Source of the DNA: Leptodontidium sp. MPI-SDFR-AT-0119
Taxonomy: Eukaryota > Ascomycota > Leotiomycetes > Helotiales > Leptodontidiaceae
Direction: 5' to 3'
NCBI GenBank assembly: GCA_020726505.1
Contig: JAHLEZ010000001.1
Location: forward strand, 3,348,001 to 3,412,000
DNA: 64,000 nucleotides
This document shows, one piece after another, positions 60,851 to 64,000 of the stretch. Numbering within the stretch: the stretch's first letter is position 1; each line of letters begins with the position of its first letter. Under the pieces are notes generated by a model that was not told the origin of the DNA, did not search any database, and saw only the letters and a list, made by a program, of their open reading frames with translations. The translations under genes were made by a program, and so were the position numbers.

Positions 60851-62278
60851 ATTGCAGCTCCTTTCTCGTTTGGCTTAGCGGAATACACATTAGATCGCAG
60901 TCATATTTATCGTAAACACGTCAAAATTTCGAGAAGGAAAGACCGAAAGAAAAAAAGGAAAGAAGCACGTCGCGATAAAACTCCGTATCTTCTTCCCAAG
61001 ACTGGAACCGCCCCCAAAATCGTAGTTGATCCTTCGCTCAACTGTCATCCTATTTTTGGGGCTGAGACTGGGCGGGAAGGGCTGATTGGCGCAATTTCTC
61101 TGCCGTGTGGCTGGACCCGACGCCTCTTTCTGTTCCCCTGGTTTGTGTACTGAACCAACCAATGAGTTTAACGATCTTGAATTTAACCCCCTCACTAGGG
61201 TGTTTGAAGCAGGTTTGCGATCCTGGAAAAGTAAGCTCGCTTACAACAGTCCGTAGGACTGGGGTTGTTATGAAACTCTTCCCATCCTAAAGGTCAATCT
61301 TTTTGATCTTCTTGATATTCGGCTCGAGAGTTTTTCATCGAACGACTCCTTAGCAATATTGACTGAAAATCCCGCCTCATAAGTTCTCTAGGTAACGCAC
61401 TTTCGGAAAAATACACATTTTGCTAAAACAGTAAGGATCTGGGAAGTACGACGTACTGTGGTGGGGAAGGCTCTCGGTAGCTTCTTTGTCACCTGACCGG
61501 ATAGGCTCCTTCCACATAAAAGGGCTCAACACTTGAAAACAACTCAACAGGCAAGAACTTTTCATAGATATTATCTAATACATTTTTTTCTCTCTCCCCC
61601 CCCCCCCCCCCCCCCCCTCACTCGACTTTTCATGCTCTTTAGATATGTATTATCTTTAGATTTGATCGATCCGCGATTTCCTACACCTAGAATCTCTCCC
61701 GTACCTCACTACATGCTACCTCTCTTGTTGTGTGGTTTATTGGGCTTTATCCCTCCCACAGTACGGCATCTGCCACATCGAATCCAGGGGGTGGAGGTTT
61801 TCGCTATAAATATGATAGATTGTTTAAGTGAAGTCATTTCAAAAGAGAATTCCTCCGAATTTTTCGAAGGATAACTTTTTATATTAGAAAAACGGAATGA
61901 TTAACTGCATGAAAGAAGTTGCTTACATCGCAGAGGATAAATCTTTCTGACTATCATAAGTCAGCTATTGAAGATAGCCATAGAAAAGCTCTATTCCATC
62001 TTGCTTATGTTGAACGGTATCTCACAGAATCGGAGCCATGGCAAAGCGTTACCCCCAATCTCGTCTAACGACTTGCCCCTCACGGAGAAAATGCAAAATC
62101 TGGATACACAACTGCAAGAGGGTATTGACAAACCCTAGAAGCTAATCATAAGCCAAAAATGAAACTGTGTAAGATTTGGTAAAGACAAGAGAACCAAGAC
62201 TAGAACAGACTCCCAAAAAAATAAATTTGCAAATCAGCTGAGGAAAGGAGACCGTAATGCAGCATACATAAAGCAAAA
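60851..62278. other. Intergenic region with hairpins and a long C tract
   Basis: About 1.4 kb without a supported gene. Two adjacent inverted repeats lie at 61231-61244 (GTAAGC-TC-GCTTAC) and 61247-61261 (CAGTCC-GTA-GGACTG), and a run of 22 C at 61596-61617 follows a T/C-rich tract. ORFs across the interval (for example 61533-61874) are artefacts of these tracts. Confidence 0.5.
61596..61617. repeat. C22 homopolymer
   Basis: An uninterrupted run of 22 C preceded by TTTTTTTCTCTCT. The true length is uncertain because such runs are often misread. No function inferred. Confidence 0.8.
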
Positions 62279-64000
62279 CTACATAATGACACAACAACCA
62301 TTCTGCCTCCTCGGCGGTGGCGCAGGCCCGAAATGGATGGTCATGTCCTGCGGAAGTGATATCCCGTGAACAGTAATAGTGGTGATGGTCTTTTGCTCCG
62401 ACAACTGACTATTGAAGTCGGACAAAAGCCTCCCCGCCCCTTGCCCATTCGGCGTTCCCAGTAATGCAAGAAAGCCATCCGTTTCCAGTCTGCTGCCACC
62501 TGTTGCTCGCCAAGTGCGATCTAAAGAACGGGTGTTAGCGGTAGCATCGCCTGCCAGACTCTCGACGCGTGCGATGGTTACGCGAGTTTCTTCGTTGTAG
62601 ATATTTGAGCGTTCGACAGCATTGAGGTCAAGGGGCTTGCCAAGAGATTCAGATAGAGCTTTGAAGTTGTAGAAGACGGCCTCGTTCCAATTCACGCGAG
62701 AAGTGTCACCTAGAGCTTGATAGTTACTATCTGCTTTGATGATTCCCCTCTCCATGTCGTACTGATTCGTCAGCTTGCTTTGCATAAACTCTCCGTCGAC
62801 TACGGTGCCGGGAGCTATATCTAGGACTAAGAATTTGTTACTCCGTTCATCTTCGAGTTGATGTCAATAGTTTGGGGCATTGAACTTGGCGAGGATTGCA
62901 GTGACTTCACCTCTCAATCTCTCGCGTTCGGGCACGTAGTTATTCCTTGCCGAGGCCCTTATATCAGCCATGATGGCGTTTCCTTTTGTGATATGGCTCT
63001 GGTATATTTCGTCATTGGTGCCCTCGGAGCGAGCACCCGCGGCATACTGTATCTGCGCAAGTCTGCCAACAACAGTGTATGCCCTCCCATCCATTTGCCG
63101 TATCTCGGGAGGGGGATTGTGACGGCTGAGATTTTCCCAATCAATTTTCTCTTCGTCCAGTTCTACCGTTTCTGGGGAGTGGTGTTCAAGTCCAGCCCCA
63201 TCCGGGTCATGATTGGAAACAGGGTTTGAGCGTGCGTACTCGAAGACGTTGAGACTGTCAGCTATGCCAGTGGGGTCTGCACTGATCCACTTGCCCAACC
63301 ACTGCCAAAAAAAAAAAAAAGGTTAGCTCGCTGCGGTGTAAATGCGATGGCTATCTAGAAGAGAAAAGACTCACGGCAGCATAGTATCTCAGCCCAAAAT
63401 AGTACATGCTCTTGCTAGTATCCTGCTCTTTCCCAGAGAACCGGAACCGTTTGGGGACCTTTGACAGCAACAATCGATAAGTCGACGTTCCGTATGGTGA
63501 GTACTCCTCATATGAGATTACTAGTCCGGTCTCATCGAGTTCAACACTGACGGATTCGACAGTATTAGCCAGAGAATATCGGAAAAGAAGCCCTGGTGCA
63601 TCATCCGATCCTGTCCAATTTTCGAAAAGGACCAGCATCTTGCCACTTCCATCAAGGACTTTTTGGCTCATGCATTGAAGTCTAGTGGATTCGTCATCAC
63701 CCTGATATCCGTAGAATATTTCAGTAGTGCCAATCGTGATTCGTTCTTCCAGCTTCCGTGGAGGTTCTCCAGCCTTAGTGTGACGTTCGGTGACCTTGCG
63801 AATTCGCTCGCCGGCAGTGTTGTAGACATACCAAGTTGTCTCCGGAATATCACCATTGGAAACTTTCTGCTGAGAGGTGCAGGTCAAGCGGTTCTGAAAA
63901 TTCCATTTCATGTTGGAGAGGTGCGGCATGGATGTGGTGAGGCCAGATGAATCGTATTGGTAGGCATCAGTCACGCGACCAACAGTGGTCGACGATAACT
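62279..64000 (-). CDS. RHS/YD-repeat protein, TcC-like toxin component family; 3' part, ends in CaaX motif
   Basis: The gene enters from the right edge, so the N-terminal part is missing. Visible coding: window edge to 63375, 63301-62911 and 62850-62279. The first part carries YD-repeat and RHS-core motifs of the bacterial Tc-toxin C component: MPHLSNMKWNFQNRL, TTWYVYNTAGERIRKV, ISYEEYSPYGTSTY and KRFRFSGKEQD. The intron at 63374-63302 (GTGAGT...GGCAG) then joins GLRYYAA to WLGKWISADPTGIADSLN, the RHS-core end with its conserved Asp residues. After DPDG comes a unique region of about 285 residues I cannot assign, ending PPPRRQNGCCVIM, a CaaX box next to a basic pair. A 60-base intron (62910-62851) is needed to skip an in-frame TGA near 62870; if it is not real, the protein ends there. 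In bacteria the core forms a shell that self-cleaves and releases the C-terminal effector. Spliceosomal introns show a settled eukaryotic gene, probably of bacterial origin. Confidence 0.82.

Noticed and set aside
61533..61874. 113-codon ORF with a proline run
   Set aside because: The proline run is simply the C22 tract read in frame; there is no other support.
1..64000. CRISPR arrays, tRNA or rRNA genes, telomeric repeats
   Set aside because: None seen on reading either strand; the window is ordinary nuclear fungal DNA.

Overview
The window is nuclear DNA of a filamentous ascomycete (Pezizomycotina; a Leotiomycete is my guess, not something the sequence proves). Genes carry short GT-AG introns of about 45-80 bases, often with CTAAC/CTGAC-like branch sites. 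The gene set is typical of moulds: a Zn2Cys6 regulator, a NACHT-ankyrin protein, cellobiose dehydrogenase, fungal-type TEL1, NUP192 and MIP1. All gene models were made by eye from reading frames and splice sites, so exon ends may be off by a base or so.

Layout. 1-13.5 kb is core genome: the 5' part of NUP192 (minus) and a complete TEL1 (ATM-type kinase, plus) share a divergent promoter. 14-21 kb holds a secreted type-B carboxylesterase, a short-chain dehydrogenase, a Zn2Cys6 transcription factor and a small membrane-anchored protein with a His...Asn-Cys pattern like permuted NlpC/P60 (LRAT/PPPDE) folds. 21.8-24 kb is a fungal multi-pass membrane protein gene that looks frame-broken. 25-35 kb is well kept: a CofD/YvcK-like protein, a SUMO-targeted RING ligase resembling Slx8, mitochondrial DNA polymerase gamma (MIP1) and an MFS transporter. 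36-42 kb has an unrecognised small gene, a class I methyltransferase and a cellobiose dehydrogenase.

43-60 kb is a decaying accessory region. It holds a long NACHT-ankyrin pseudogene with several frameshifts and nonsense codons, an intact C2H2-type regulator with a cluster of palindromic ACGCA-NN-TGCGT sites upstream, a glutathione S-transferase-like gene with a frame break, a second C2H2 protein, a 568-bp MITE-like element with roughly 105-bp terminal inverted repeats, and a relic of a GMC oxidoreductase C-terminus. A Ser/Thr-rich single-pass membrane protein follows at 60 kb.

The most striking gene runs off the right edge (62279 to beyond 64000, minus). It is an RHS/YD-repeat protein of the TcC type (bacterial insecticidal toxin complex C component) that contains at least one clear spliceosomal intron. 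It has a new C-terminal region of about 285 residues after the RHS core, ending in Cys-Cys-Val-Ile-Met, a CaaX prenylation motif identical to that of K-Ras4B. This suggests a bacterial-type polymorphic toxin architecture refitted for eukaryotic membranes.

Frameshifts and nonsense codons fall in multicopy or accessory families (membrane protein, NACHT-ankyrin, GST, GMC relic), while the very long core genes (TEL1, MIP1, NUP192 part) read through cleanly.
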